Source: Mesorhizobium sp. B2-1-1 (lineage in GTDB: Bacteria > Pseudomonadota > Alphaproteobacteria > Rhizobiales > Rhizobiaceae). From it: a DNA stretch of 64,000 bases. The notes beneath the pieces were generated by a model, which worked only from the letters and a program-made list of their open reading frames with translations, did no database searches and was not told the origin of the DNA. Each line of letters opens with the position of its first letter. The first letter of the stretch is position 1. Made by a program: the position numbers and the translations under genes. Location: NCBI RefSeq assembly GCF_006442975.2, contig NZ_CP083954.1, positions 3,975,501 through 4,039,500 on the forward strand, written 5' to 3'. This document shows, one piece after another, positions 17,512-27,061 of this stretch.

Positions 17512-18914
17512 AAGGTTCAGGACTAGTTTTTGAGGATGGATCGTTCCGAGATCCTTCCGGGTCGGTCTTTGTTTCCGATGGCCGGGTTTTCCGCACAGTG
17601 ACCGACCAGGGCAAAGCGAGCTATGAGGCCGCCCGGGATGCGGGCATCCTGCTACGTTACGCCGAGCTGGATAAAATAGTCCGGACCAGTGAGGTCGCCC
17701 CCGCAGATTGGCCCGAGGTCGTAGGAAAACCAGCTTACGTGTTGGAACACGGAGCGATACCATTCGTGAGCTATCCCTACGAATGGTCTTTCGGTGCGTT
17801 GAAGGCAGCAGCCCTGCATCATCTTGACCTGCAAATACAACTATTGACCGAGAATTTTGTCCTTTCTGACGCAAGCGCCTACAATGTGCAGTTCGTTGGC
17901 TCCAAGCCCATCTTCATCGATATCCTCTCTGTTAGGCCATATCGGGACGGGGAGTATTGGACGGGTCACAGACAATTCTGCGAGCAGTTTCTTAATCCGC
18001 TGCTTCTCCGAGCTGTGAAGGGAATCGCCCACAATTCATGGTTCAGGGGTGCGCTGGAGGGCATTTCCACCCGCGATTTTGCTCGCTTGCTGACATTTTC
18101 TGAGCGATTTTCGTGGAACATGTTGACCCACGTCACGCTGCAAAGTCGCCTTGAACAGAGCTCCGTGAATGATCCCAGCAACGCTGTCAAAAGGGTTAGC
18201 CGAAGCAGAAAGCTACCGCGGGCGGGGTATCACGGCATTTTATCCCAATTGCGCCGGTGGATCGCACGTCTAGAGCCGGCCGACACCGGCAAGACTGTGT
18301 GGGGCGCATACGCGAGTATGAACACCTACTCCAGTCAAGAGGCCTCGACAAAGCGGCAAATGATCCACGATTTCGCGGCATCCGGCCAAGTCGCCACCGC
18401 AATCGATCTGGGCTGCAATACTGGCGACTTTTCGGTCGCCGCTTTGGAGGGTGGCGCGAAAGCGGTAGTTGGCTTCGATTTCGATCAGACCGCAGTCGAC
18501 ATCGGATTTTTGCGGGCCGCGTCAGCTAAAATGAACTTTCTTCCGTTGTGGCTGGATGCTGCGAACCCCAGCCCTGATCAAGGATGGGCTCAGAAGGAAC
18601 GAAAGGGTTTCTCGTCGAGATTCAGAGCTGATGCGGTTCTTGCTCTCGCTTTTGAGCACCATCTTGCCATTGGCAGAAACGTGCCTTTGCACCAGGCCGT
18701 CAAATGGATTGTTGACGTTGCTCCCACCGGCATAATCGAGTTCGTCCCCAAGGATGATCCAACAATTCGACAGATGCTTGCTCTTCGAGAGGATATCTTC
18801 CCCGATTATAGCCCTTCTTCGTTCGAATGCGCACTTACGTCCGTTTCCCGCATTGCGAAGAAACAAACAGTGTCGGCCACCGGCCGTACACTTTATCAAT
18901 TCGATAGGCGATGA
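17508..18914 (+). CDS. Kinase-like domain fused to class I SAM methyltransferase
   Basis: A 468-residue two-part protein. The C-terminal half is a class I methyltransferase with motif I AIDLGCNTGDFS at about 298-309 and acidic strand FDFDQTAVDI. The N-terminal half contains LSDASAYNVQF and PIFIDILS (D121, N126, D138), spaced like the catalytic and metal-binding loops of aminoglycoside-phosphotransferase or protein-kinase folds, though the usual HxD histidine is not present. Similar proteins in rhizobia have been annotated as NoeA-related; I offer that tentatively. It sits between the PGTG protein and a membrane sulfatase-fold protein in an AT-richer stretch, pointing to surface-glycan modification. 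Substrate unknown. Confidence 0.75.
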   Translation: MKGSGLVFEDGSFRDPSGSVFVSDGRVFRTVTDQGKASYEAARDAGILLRYAELDKIVRTSEVAPADWPEVVGKPAYVLEHGAIPFVSYPYEWSFGALKAAALHHLDLQIQLLTENFVLSDASAYNVQFVGSKPIFIDILSVRPYRDGEYWTGHRQFCEQFLNPLLLRAVKGIAHNSWFRGALEGISTRDFARLLTFSERFSWNMLTHVTLQSRLEQSSVNDPSNAVKRVSRSRKLPRAGYHGILSQLRRWIARLEPADTGKTVWGAYASMNTYSSQEASTKRQMIHDFAASGQVATAIDLGCNTGDFSVAALEGGAKAVVGFDFDQTAVDIGFLRAASAKMNFLPLWLDAANPSPDQGWAQKERKGFSSRFRADAVLALAFEHHLAIGRNVPLHQAVKWIVDVAPTGIIEFVPKDDPTIRQMLALREDIFPDYSPSSFECALTSVSRIAKKQTVSATGRTLYQFDRR

Positions 18915-18950
18915 AATAAAAAGAGATGGTACTTTATCGGGTATTTTCGA

Positions 18951-20702
18951 ATGAGTATTAACGCCAATCGCATTGTTAGAATTTCGACGGCATTTCTTGC
19001 CTTACTGTTTCCAATATTAGTCCTTTTCGTTTTTTTTCCGTTGGAGCTTTATGCGAAAAACGCCAAGGAATTGGGGTATGATATTTGGCTCCCCACTATT
19101 TTCTTTTATGGCGGCGCATTTATCTTGATATTTGTATGCGCTCTAACCTTGTTCGGAATTCGGGATTTCATAAAAAAGGCGTATTTGCTTCTAGGGGCCT
19201 TCGTATTACTCGCCGACGTTTTTGCCCCCGTTCAGCTGAGTCGCTTAGATGGCGCAGCATTCACAAGCCCGGAGCCCATCTCCATCACTGCGGTAGAAGT
19301 TGCTATCTTGGTCGCGCTGTTGGCGGTGGGTGCAGTTACGACTCTAGGCACGCTGGTTCGGGTTTTTGCCATCCTGTCGATCGCGTTAATTGCCGGATTG
19401 GCCACTGTCGCTGCGGGCCTGCCGGTGCCACCGGCTGAAACCGAAAACTCTCCTAAATCCGGCTTGTCTATAAATGGCCGCTCGGACCTTCCAAATATAT
19501 ATCACTTTCATCTCGATGAGATGCAGTCAGATTTTGCACTTGCCGCGATCGAAGAGATGAATGACCGGAGCATTTTTCGCGGGTTTACGTTTATGCGCCG
19601 GAATATTTCAAATTATCCTTATACGTTGTCGTCGGTTGCGAGCTATCTGACCGGCACCATATTTCGGAATGGAAGCTTTCCCGCCTGGAGGGCGGCCTTC
19701 GATCAAGGATTGCTGAAAGATCTTCGGACGGATGGTTACGCAGTTGATGTTGTGGGGCTTCCGGAGATATTGCAGACAAATGTTGCAGATGTATTTTTCA
19801 CGCCAGAGCAGATCACCAAGTACCAATACTCGCTCAAACACCCGCAAATTGTCGAATTTTCTGGATTATTGTTTGCAAAATTGTTTCCAAATTTCTTGAC
19901 AAATGAGGCCTTGGGGTGGGGACACTCGGCCGGCGAGCGGATTAGCGCAGTATTTGAGCGCAAAGCGGAAAGCTACATCCCGAAGACCGTAGAACAAGGC
20001 GTCCATCCATTTCAGGCTGTTGTGGGGATGAAATATCTGATCGCGAATGAACAGCGGTTTGCCGCACGCGGTAGATACACATTGTTCCAAGCGATCCTTC
20101 CTCATGGCCCCTACGTGCTCGATGCAAATTGCATGGTCGATCCCGAACGTGCGGCGGTCGGGGTCCAGGCTGCCTATAGGTCTCAGGCCAGTTGCGCCAT
20201 GAAGCTTGTTGTGGAGTTCTTGCAAGAGCTCAAGCGACTGGACCGCTATGACGACGCCATTATCGTCATACAATCTGACCACGGGTCCGGGTGGGCAGGC
20301 TTTTTGAATGGACTCGGTGGCTCAGAGATGAGTCCGCCGTATCACTCCGGCATCACCGCATTTGGAGGCACCACCGCAGCATTTGAAAGCAGGTCGATGG
20401 CAACCCTCATGATTAAGCCCTCTCAATCGGACTCTGATTTTGCGGTATCTGACGGAGAATCGCAGTTGATCGACGTCTATCCCACAATAATGGACGCGAT
20501 CGGGCACCAGCCTAACCGACCTCACGATGGTCTGAGTTTGTTGCCCTGCCTAACAGGATCCTGTGAAAGCATCCGCGTGCGCCCGCAAAAATTCTTTGTC
20601 TATCCGCACGATGGGGGCATTTCTCCGCTGCTAGCCAATACCGTAGTGTTCACGGCCGGACATGCAGTCTTCACACAAACCGAGACTATACCGGTGCCGT
20701 AG
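18951..20702 (+). CDS. Membrane-anchored sulfatase-fold (LtaS-like) protein
   Basis: A 583-residue protein with four to five N-terminal membrane helices (to about residue 160) and an alkaline-phosphatase-superfamily domain. IYHFHLDEMQSD supplies the first metal aspartate, the NYPYTLSSVASYLTG segment probably holds the nucleophile, ILPHGPY and VIQSDHGSG supply later metal ligands. Members transfer phosphoglycerol, phosphoethanolamine or similar groups to lipids and glycans outside the cell, or hydrolyse sulfate esters; which applies is not visible. Base composition is clearly richer in A and T than the flanking genes, with many TTT, ATT and AAA codons, suggesting transfer. No strong ribosome site precedes the ATG. 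Confidence 0.82.
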   Translation: MSINANRIVRISTAFLALLFPILVLFVFFPLELYAKNAKELGYDIWLPTIFFYGGAFILIFVCALTLFGIRDFIKKAYLLLGAFVLLADVFAPVQLSRLDGAAFTSPEPISITAVEVAILVALLAVGAVTTLGTLVRVFAILSIALIAGLATVAAGLPVPPAETENSPKSGLSINGRSDLPNIYHFHLDEMQSDFALAAIEEMNDRSIFRGFTFMRRNISNYPYTLSSVASYLTGTIFRNGSFPAWRAAFDQGLLKDLRTDGYAVDVVGLPEILQTNVADVFFTPEQITKYQYSLKHPQIVEFSGLLFAKLFPNFLTNEALGWGHSAGERISAVFERKAESYIPKTVEQGVHPFQAVVGMKYLIANEQRFAARGRYTLFQAILPHGPYVLDANCMVDPERAAVGVQAAYRSQASCAMKLVVEFLQELKRLDRYDDAIIVIQSDHGSGWAGFLNGLGGSEMSPPYHSGITAFGGTTAAFESRSMATLMIKPSQSDSDFAVSDGESQLIDVYPTIMDAIGHQPNRPHDGLSLLPCLTGSCESIRVRPQKFFVYPHDGGISPLLANTVVFTAGHAVFTQTETIPVP

Positions 20703-20705
20703 CGG

Positions 20706-20981
20706 TTGAACCGCTTGAATATCGCGATGCGTCCCCCCTCGGCCCGCCCGGTTCATGGACGTTGGGCGTTCCGGTGCGGTCGAGGCCAACGCCGCGCCAG
20801 CGGCGCTTCGATCGAGGCGATCTCGGCCAAGATGGCCAATTCAATCGACCAGAACAAGGCGCTCCAGAAGACGTACATGCCGGTCAATCTGGTAGCCGTC
20901 TGCGCAGCCCGACGTAGGGGCAGGAAACTGCTCGGCCAGGAACGGAATGAATACGAAAAGTTGAAACTCTCCGGAAAATGA
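20706..20981 (+). other. Gap between the islet and tRNA-Asp; doubtful 91-residue frame
   Basis: An open frame starting TTG at 20706 has a random-looking arginine-rich first half and a more natural second half (AKMANSIDQNKALQKTYMPV, then RKLLGQERNEYEKLKLSGK). It has no recognised relatives and no ribosome site. It may be the end of a decayed gene beside the tRNA. AACTCT/AGAGTT arms near its stop can form a short hairpin. No integrase is visible. Confidence 0.2.
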
Positions 20982-20993
20982 GAGTTGAAACTT

Positions 20994-21023
20994 TTTCAAG
21001 GGGCGGTAGCTAACCCCTTGAAA
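20994..21023. other. Stem-loop at the 3' side of tRNA-Asp
   Basis: TTTCAAGGGG (20994-21003) and CCCCTTGAAA (21014-21023) form a perfect 10-bp stem with a 10-base loop, four bases beyond the tRNA-Asp CCA end. It could act in tRNA 3' maturation or termination; a T-run in the tRNA direction is lacking. Confidence 0.5.
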
Positions 21024-21027
21024 CTAA

Positions 21028-21104
21028 TGGCGCGAGTGACGGGGCTCGAACCCGCGACCTCCGGCGTGACAGGCCGGCACTCTAACCAACTGAGCTACAC
21101 CCGC
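21028..21104 (-). tRNA. tRNA-Asp (GTC)
   Basis: A 77-base tRNA read on the minus strand. The acceptor stem GCGGGTG pairs with CACTCGC, G is the discriminator and CCA is encoded. The anticodon loop CTGTCAC inside the GCCGGC/GCCGGA-type stem gives GTC. GGTTCGAGC supplies the T arm and TAGCTCAGTTGGTTAGA the D arm. Confidence 0.96.
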
Positions 21105-21320
21105 GCATTGACGAGCACGTGTCAGCCGTGTTCGTCGTTGGGCGCTGGATAAGGGGTTCGCCACCGGGTGTCAAGCGCACGAAACCATCATAACATCAAA
21201 CTGGAGAAGGTTTTTTGACAGCCGGCGTGTTGTTCGCAAATACGGCCCGCAACGACGGCGTCCCACGCTCATTTGGCCTTGCGAAGCTGGCCCCGACCGC
21301 TTAAAGGTCCGGCCCGGAGC

Positions 21321-21396
<76 letters not shown>

Positions 21397-21421
21397 TTCA
21401 GGCGCCTTTCATTCAAACGCC

Positions 21422-22351
21422 TCAGCCCCTCGCCAGCAGCGCCTCGACCTCGTGCAAGTCCGGCATGGACGGCGCGGTGCCTGGCCTCGTCACCGAAATG
21501 CCCGCAACGGCGCAAGCAAAGCGTACGGCTTGCAGGGGCTCCATCCCACGCGACAGCGCGGCGGCCAGGCCGCCATTGAAGGCATCGCCGGCTCCCGTGG
21601 TCTCGACCACCGGGCCGGCGCTGACGGCGGCGACATGTTCGGACCGATCCCTCGTGTGCAGCAATGCGCCTTTCTCTCCCAACGTGACGATGACGGCGCC
21701 GGCGCCCTTTTCGAGCAGCTTGCCGGCGGCTGCGCGGGCGTCATCGACCGAGGCGACCTTCATGCCGGTCAACTCCTCCGTCTCGGTCTCGTTGGGCGTG
21801 AGGTAGTCGCAGAGCGAATAGATGCGGTCGGGGAGCCTGGCCGCCGGAGCCGGGTTGAGGATGGTCGTCACCCCTGCCCCGCGCGCGATCTCCAACGCCC
21901 GCAGCGCCGCCTCGATGGGCTGTTCGAGTTGCGTCACGAAGACGCCGGCACCACGAATCAGGGCGGCATTGGCCTCGATGTCGTCGGGCGAGATCAGCAT
22001 CGCCGCGCCGGGGCTGACGATGATGGCGTTGTTGCCGGTGCCCTCCTCGACGAAAATATAGGCAGCGCCCGTATAGCTGTCGGGCGTGTCGATCACGGCA
22101 TTCTTCACGCCGGCGTCCTTCCAGGTGCGCTTGGCCATGTCGGCGAAGGCATCGACGCCGAGGCGCGTGAGGAAGGTTGCATCGGCGCCGAGCTTACCGG
22201 CCGCAACCGCCTGGTTCGAACCCTTGCCGCCGGGACCGAGGGTGAAGGACGTTCCGAGGATCGTCTCGCCCATGCGCGGCTGCCGCGCGGCGCGATAGGC
22301 CGTGTCGGCGACAAAGACTCCGAGGATGACGATCGGCTTGCCGGCCAGCAT
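21422..22351 (-). CDS. PfkB-family carbohydrate kinase (ribokinase-like)
   Basis: A 309-residue PfkB kinase. The N-terminal substrate motif is GPGGKGSNQAVAAGKLG, typical of ribokinase, and the C-terminal signature is TTGAGDAFNGGLAAAL with the catalytic aspartate. NPAPAARLPD and PNETETEELTG are standard RbsK segments. It phosphorylates a sugar with ATP in the cytoplasm. The ATG at 22351 begins four bases after the FucU stop. Being in an operon with a FucU-type mutarotase and a transporter ATPase, the substrate may be fucose- or ribose-like, but other sugars are possible. Confidence 0.9.
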   Translation of the reverse strand: MLAGKPIVILGVFVADTAYRAARQPRMGETILGTSFTLGPGGKGSNQAVAAGKLGADATFLTRLGVDAFADMAKRTWKDAGVKNAVIDTPDSYTGAAYIFVEEGTGNNAIIVSPGAAMLISPDDIEANAALIRGAGVFVTQLEQPIEAALRALEIARGAGVTTILNPAPAARLPDRIYSLCDYLTPNETETEELTGMKVASVDDARAAAGKLLEKGAGAVIVTLGEKGALLHTRDRSEHVAAVSAGPVVETTGAGDAFNGGLAAALSRGMEPLQAVRFACAVAGISVTRPGTAPSMPDLHEVEALLARG

Positions 22352-22355
22352 GCCG

Positions 22356-22808
22356 CTACTCCGCATCCGGCGGGACCACGCCCTTGCGGAAGGCAAAACA
22401 GCCGTAGAAACGGCGCTCGCCGGTCTGGATGACGCAGTAAGCCTGCTTGGCGCGCTCGTAGAAAGCGTAGCGCTCGACCGGCAGCATCGGCCATGGCTTG
22501 CCCTCGGCGGCGTCGATCTCCTTTTGCACTTCCTGCTGGACGGGCGGGATCTCGTCCGGCTTGCCGACGATCTCCATGCGCGCGGCCGAATCGTCGACGA
22601 ACGTATCCAGCGGGTAGAGCGACAGCACCGCCTTCACGACTTGCGCCGCCGGCGCGTCGATGCGCAGCAGCCGCCCGAGCGCCGTCTGGCGCGCCACCGA
22701 ATCGGAGGGGAAGTTGGTGTCGGCGACAATCAGGTCGTCGCCGTGTCCCATCGCCCGCAATGCCTGGAGCACGTCGGCATTGAGGAGCGGATTGATCCCT
22801 TTGAGCAT
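22356..22808 (-). CDS. fucU: RbsD/FucU-family sugar mutarotase
   Basis: A 150-residue protein beginning MLKGINPLLNADVLQALRAM followed by GHGDDLIVADTNFP, the defining segment of the RbsD/FucU fold with the catalytic histidine. C-terminal RKGVVPP matches FucU more than RbsD. It converts sugar anomers after import. It is flanked by the transporter ATPase upstream and the kinase downstream, in the same direction with short gaps (27 and 4 bases), so all three are one operon. The symbol reflects family, not a proven L-fucose role. Confidence 0.9.
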   Translation of the reverse strand: MLKGINPLLNADVLQALRAMGHGDDLIVADTNFPSDSVARQTALGRLLRIDAPAAQVVKAVLSLYPLDTFVDDSAARMEIVGKPDEIPPVQQEVQKEIDAAEGKPWPMLPVERYAFYERAKQAYCVIQTGERRFYGCFAFRKGVVPPDAE

Positions 22809-22835
22809 GATATTCCTCGTGAAATGAGTTTGAGA

Positions 22836-23885
22836 TCAGAGACGCTTGCCGGTCTCGGCATCGAACAGATGGATGTGGTCGAGCCGCGGCCTGAGCTTGA
22901 GCGTATCGCCGGGCTTGAAGTCGTGGCGTTCGCGGAACAGCGCCACCATCTCGCCGTCCCCGAAACGCAGGAAGACCAGGGTTTCCGAGCCAGTCGGCTC
23001 GACCACCGAAATCTTGGCAGGCACGCCATCGGCATGAATCTCGAGATGCTCCGGCCGCACGCCATAGACGACGGCGCGCCCTTCCTCCACGGCGTTGCCG
23101 GGCGCGACCGGGAACAGAGCGCCGGCGATGTCAACACCGCCCTTGCGCGCGACGCCCTTGAGCAGGTTCATCGACGGAGAGCCAATGAAGCCGGCGACAA
23201 ACAAGTTGGCAGGCCGGTCGAACAGTTCCAGCGGTGCGCCGACCTGTTCAATGCGGCCGTCCCGCATCACCACGATCTTGTCGGCCATGGTCATGGCTTC
23301 GATCTGATCATGCGTGACATAGATGGTGGTGGTCTTCAGCCGCTGGTGCAATTCCTTGATCTCGGTGCGCATCTGCACGCGCAGCTTGGCGTCGAGATTT
23401 GAGAGCGGCTCGTCAAACAGGAACACCTGCGGGTTGCGCACGATGGCGCGGCCCATGGCGACGCGCTGGCGCTGGCCGCCGGAAAGCTGCCGGGGATAGC
23501 GTTTCAGATAAGGGTTGAGGTCGAGGATGTCGGCGGCGCGCTTGACCCGCTCGGCAACCACGGCTGGATCGGTTTTGCGCAGCTTGAGCGCAAAGGCCAT
23601 GTTCTGCTCGACTGTCTTGTGCGGATAGAGCGCATAGTTCTGGAACACCATCGCGATGTCGCGCTTGGCCGGCGGCAAGTGGTTGACCACACGGTCGCCG
23701 ATGGCGATCGTGCCGCCGGAGACGGTCTCCAGCCCCGCCACCATTCTCAGCAGCGTGGACTTGCCGCAACCCGAAGGACCGACCAGCACCACGAATTGGC
23801 CGTCAGATATATCGACGCTGACTTCGTGCAGAACCTTGACGGTTCCAAACGCCTTGGCCACTTTGCTGATCGCGACTTGAGCCAT
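22836..23885 (-). CDS. CUT1 sugar ABC transporter ATPase (UgpC/MalK family)
   Basis: A 349-residue ATPase with Walker [10 protein letters not shown], signature [14 protein letters not shown], Walker [17 protein letters not shown] and switch [14 protein letters not shown]-terminal TOBE/OB regulatory region (GVRPEHLEI) completes the MalK form. GGGGGAGAT gives a strong ribosome site before the ATG at 23885. It is divergent from the binding-protein gene at 24175; the 289-base gap should hold both promoters. It energises the two permeases encoded at 25927-27979. Confidence 0.95.
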   Translation of the reverse strand: MAQVAISKVAKAFGTVKVLHEVSVDISDGQFVVLVGPSGCGKSTLLRMVAGLETVSGGTIAIGDRVVNHLPPAKRDIAMVFQNYALYPHKTVEQNMAFALKLRKTDPAVVAERVKRAADILDLNPYLKRYPRQLSGGQRQRVAMGRAIVRNPQVFLFDEPLSNLDAKLRVQMRTEIKELHQRLKTTTIYVTHDQIEAMTMADKIVVMRDGRIEQVGAPLELFDRPANLFVAGFIGSPSMNLLKGVARKGGVDIAGALFPVAPGNAVEEGRAVVYGVRPEHLEIHADGVPAKISVVEPTGSETLVFLRFGDGEMVALFRERHDFKPGDTLKLRPRLDHIHLFDAETGKRL

Positions 23886-24174
23886 ATCTCCCCCATCGGC
23901 TCCATTGCCGTATGCGCAGAAGCTAACCAACGCGACCTGCCAGGGCAAGCCGGTCTCTTCCCGACAAAAACCCGGTCTCGTTGACACGGCGTTTGGTTGC
24001 GAGAATAGTGACGGGCGCTGGTCCGAATACCGGTCGCCCGAACCAAAAAAACGGAACTTCAATCGAGCAGGTGGGGTCCTGCATCGTTCGTTTCCGAACC
24101 GGGAGAATCGTTTGGCGCTCCAGCGCCTGAGAAATTTGGCCGCATTCACAACAGATATTCTGGGAGGAACATCG

Positions 24175-25839
24175 ATGAAAACAGGTCTCTACGAAACGCT
24201 GGTCCGCGCGGGGGCAACCCGACGCGACATATTGAAGGGCGCGGCCTCGATGGCCGCGATCGCTGCCGCATCCGGCGCCGGGCTCGGCGCCCTCACGCGC
24301 CCGGCCTCCGCCGCCAGTGAGCTGCGCTCGAAAATCCTGCAGATCCCCGGCGTGGGCAAGGGTCAGCCGACCGACGCCGACTTCCAGAAGGTCGGCGAGC
24401 TCTGTCTCGAGGCGACCAAGGCCAATGTCAAGGAAGGCGAATTCGCCGGCGTCGAGCTTACCTTCATGGGTCTCAACAACCAGAACCTGCACAATGTGCT
24501 ATTCCGCGGCTTCCTGAAGCCCTGGGAAACCTATACCGGCGCCAAGATCAACTGGATCGATCTGGCGCAGGCCGACTACAATGCCCGCCTGCAGCAGTCG
24601 ATCGCCACCGGCACGGTCGACTTCGACATCATCGAGATGGGCGCGCCGTTCGAGGGCGACGTCTGCGGCAAGGGCCTCACGTCCGAGATGCCCGACTGGG
24701 TCAAGACCCAGATCGATTTCGATGACCTCGTCAACTATCTGAAGCCGCCTGTCGGCACCTGGAACGGCAAGCAGTACCGCGTGACCGTCGACGGCGACGC
24801 GCATAATTTCAATTACCGCACCGATGTGTTTTCCGATGCCGACCTCGCCAAGGCCTGGAAGGACGGCGGCGGCGGCGGTGAATGGGGCGTGCCGAAGACC
24901 TGGCAGCAGGTCCAGGCGGTCACCAAGTTCCTCAAGGGCAAGCAGGTCAAGGGTCAGGACGTCTACGGCTATCTCGACGCGCCGAAACCCTGGGGCGGAT
25001 TCGGCTTCTATTTCCTCGGCAGCCGCGCCACCGCGTACGCCAAGCACCCCGACGACAAGGCCTGGCTGTTCGACGCCGACACGATGAAGCCGCGCATCAA
25101 CAATCCGGCCTGGGTGCGCGCCATACAGGACGTGATCGACGCGCTGCCTTCGGAGCCTGCCGACCAGATCAACGCCGATCCAAACACCACCGCCTTCCAG
25201 CAGTTCCTGGCCGGCACCGGCTCGATGGTCACCTGGTGGGGCGATGTCGGCTCGAACGTCAAGACCAACGACTCCTCCGTCGTGGGCGACGTCACCGGCT
25301 TCTCGATCCTGCCCGGCTCCGACGATGTCTACAACTCCAAGACCGGGCAGTGGGACAAACTCGCCAGCGGACCGAACTATGCGCCGAACTGCGCCTATCT
25401 CGGCTGGGGCGTATACGTCATGGCCCGCGTCGATAGCGACGAGAAGAAGAAGAAGGCGGCATGGTCCGCCGCCGCCCATCTCGGCGGCAAGGACCTGTCG
25501 ATCTGGACGGCGATGTACCCGTCCGGCTTCCAGCCCTACCGCAACTCACATTTCGACATTCCGGAGTGGGTGGCGGCGGGCTATGACGAAGCCTTCATCA
25601 CCTCCTATCTCAAGTCGGAATCGGACAGCTACAACCACCCGAACGCGGCGATCGAGCCACGCATTCCCGGCATCTTCCAATACTATTCAGCCGCCGAGGA
25701 CATTCTGGCTAACACCTTCGCCGGCAAGATGAAGGCCCAGGAGGGCGCAGACGCCATTGCCGCGGCCTGGGAGAAGCTGACCGACCAGATCGGCCGTGAC
25801 AACCAGATCAAGCTCTACAAGGCCTCGCTCGGTCTGTAG
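24175..25839 (+). CDS. Large Tat-exported solute-binding protein of a CUT1 ABC importer
   Basis: A 554-residue binding protein, longer than the usual 400-450. The N terminus has the twin-arginine motif TRRDILKG followed by an alanine-rich stretch and ARPASAAS-like cleavage region, so it is probably folded or assembled before export by Tat. The mature part shows ABC sugar-binding features: [18 protein letters not shown] and [26 protein letters not shown] at 24163-24170 is the ribosome site for ATG 24175. It is followed by a strong stem-loop and two permease genes. The ligand is unknown; neighbouring FucU, kinase and creatininase-fold genes suggest a cyclic sugar or inositol derivative. Confidence 0.9.
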   Translation: MKTGLYETLVRAGATRRDILKGAASMAAIAAASGAGLGALTRPASAASELRSKILQIPGVGKGQPTDADFQKVGELCLEATKANVKEGEFAGVELTFMGLNNQNLHNVLFRGFLKPWETYTGAKINWIDLAQADYNARLQQSIATGTVDFDIIEMGAPFEGDVCGKGLTSEMPDWVKTQIDFDDLVNYLKPPVGTWNGKQYRVTVDGDAHNFNYRTDVFSDADLAKAWKDGGGGGEWGVPKTWQQVQAVTKFLKGKQVKGQDVYGYLDAPKPWGGFGFYFLGSRATAYAKHPDDKAWLFDADTMKPRINNPAWVRAIQDVIDALPSEPADQINADPNTTAFQQFLAGTGSMVTWWGDVGSNVKTNDSSVVGDVTGFSILPGSDDVYNSKTGQWDKLASGPNYAPNCAYLGWGVYVMARVDSDEKKKKAAWSAAAHLGGKDLSIWTAMYPSGFQPYRNSHFDIPEWVAAGYDEAFITSYLKSESDSYNHPNAAIEPRIPGIFQYYSAAEDILANTFAGKMKAQEGADAIAAAWEKLTDQIGRDNQIKLYKASLGL

Positions 25840-25850
25840 GCAGGCGTTAT

Positions 25851-25877
25851 GGCCCGGCGGAACCTGTTCGCCGGGCC
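25851..25877 (+). other. Intercistronic stem-loop after the binding-protein gene
   Basis: GGCCCGGCG (25851-25859) and CGCCGGGCC (25869-25877) make a perfect 9-bp stem with a 9-base loop; a second smaller CGGCCG-GCTT-CGGCCG hairpin follows. With no T-run it likely stabilises the upstream message. Its position argues against the ATG at 25849 as the permease start. Confidence 0.65.
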
Positions 25878-25926
25878 GTATCTCGGCCGGCTTCGGCCGG
25901 TCATTTGCGCAAAAGAGGCAAGAGGC

Positions 25927-27048
25927 GTGGCTGACCAGACTTCGACCACGAATGCGTGGCCGGCAAATTCCGTGCCGACCGATCTGATCCCGCCCGGCCG
26001 CAAACGGCTTGGTTGGGCCCTGATGGCCGTCGCGACGCTCGGCCTTCTGGCAACGATCCTGGTGCAAATCCTCTACAAGAGCGAGGTCGACACGATCGGC
26101 TTCGAGACATGGCGGCCCGTGGTCTACGCCTATGTGCTGTGGGGCGTGGCGCTCGGCGTCGGCCAGGTGCTGACGCGCGGCGAAGACGGCCAGCGTGCGC
26201 TGTTCCTGCTGCCGGCGCTGCTGTTCACCATCGCCATGGTGATCTTCCCGACCCTGTTCGGCTTCTACATCGCGCTGACCGACTGGAACCTGAGTTCATT
26301 CTCGGGCCGCAAGTTCAACGGGCTCGACAATTTCTGGCAGATGCTCGGCGATCCCTATTATCGCAACGCGCTGTTCAACATGGTGCTCTATGTGCTGGCG
26401 GTGCTGGTCGAATATGTCATCGCCTTCGGCCTGGCGCTGCTGCTCAACGCGCAGATCCGGGCGCGCAAATTCTTCCGCGTCGTCTTCCTGATGCCGCTGA
26501 TGCTGTCACCGGTCGCGGTCTCGTGGATGATCGGCAAATCGCTGATGGAGTACCGGTTCGGGCCGGCGGCGACACTGGCCCGCCACCTCGGTTGGGACAA
26601 TCCAGCCTTCTTCTCCAACCCGATCACCGCCCGCATCTCGATCATGATGCTCGACGCCTGGACCTTCATCCCCTTCATGATGATCATGCTGCTTGCCGGC
26701 CTGCAGGCGATGTCGCGCGAGGTGCTGGAGGCCGCGCGGGTCGACGGCGCCACGGCCTGGCAGACCTTCTGGCAGGTCACTTTCCCGCTGATGCTGCCGG
26801 TGTCGGTGACCGCGGTCGTGCTGCGCATCATCTTCAAGCTGAAACTGGCAGACATCATCATCACGGTCACCTCGGGTGGTCCGGGCGGCGCCACCGATTC
26901 CGTGTCGAGCTTTATCTATCGCGAGTACCGGGACCGTTCCAATGTCGGCTACGGCACGATGCTGGCGATGGCCTATCTCGTCATCATCGTGGTGTTCGTG
27001 ACCTGGCTGTTGAAGGTCGCCAACCGCTTCGTGCGCAATGTGAATTAG
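25927..27048 (+). CDS. CUT1 sugar ABC transporter permease, MalF type
   Basis: From GTG 25927 the protein has 373 residues, with about eight hydrophobic segments. The EAA loop reads EVLEAARVDGATAWQTFWQVTFPLMLP in two blocks, the hallmark of binding-protein-dependent permeases, and TDSVSSFIYREYR follows as in MalF/UgpA relatives. An ATG at 25849 in frame lies inside the stem-loop and is less likely. An AAGAG-type ribosome site precedes the GTG. It pairs with the MalG-type permease 14 bases downstream. Confidence 0.9.
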   Translation: MADQTSTTNAWPANSVPTDLIPPGRKRLGWALMAVATLGLLATILVQILYKSEVDTIGFETWRPVVYAYVLWGVALGVGQVLTRGEDGQRALFLLPALLFTIAMVIFPTLFGFYIALTDWNLSSFSGRKFNGLDNFWQMLGDPYYRNALFNMVLYVLAVLVEYVIAFGLALLLNAQIRARKFFRVVFLMPLMLSPVAVSWMIGKSLMEYRFGPAATLARHLGWDNPAFFSNPITARISIMMLDAWTFIPFMMIMLLAGLQAMSREVLEAARVDGATAWQTFWQVTFPLMLPVSVTAVVLRIIFKLKLADIIITVTSGGPGGATDSVSSFIYREYRDRSNVGYGTMLAMAYLVIIVVFVTWLLKVANRFVRNVN

Positions 27049-27061
27049 AGCGGCCGGGATC

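Noticed and set aside
17302..21104. Integrative element at tRNA-Asp
   Set aside because: No integrase and no duplicated tRNA 3' end was seen, so transfer is suggested only by base composition.
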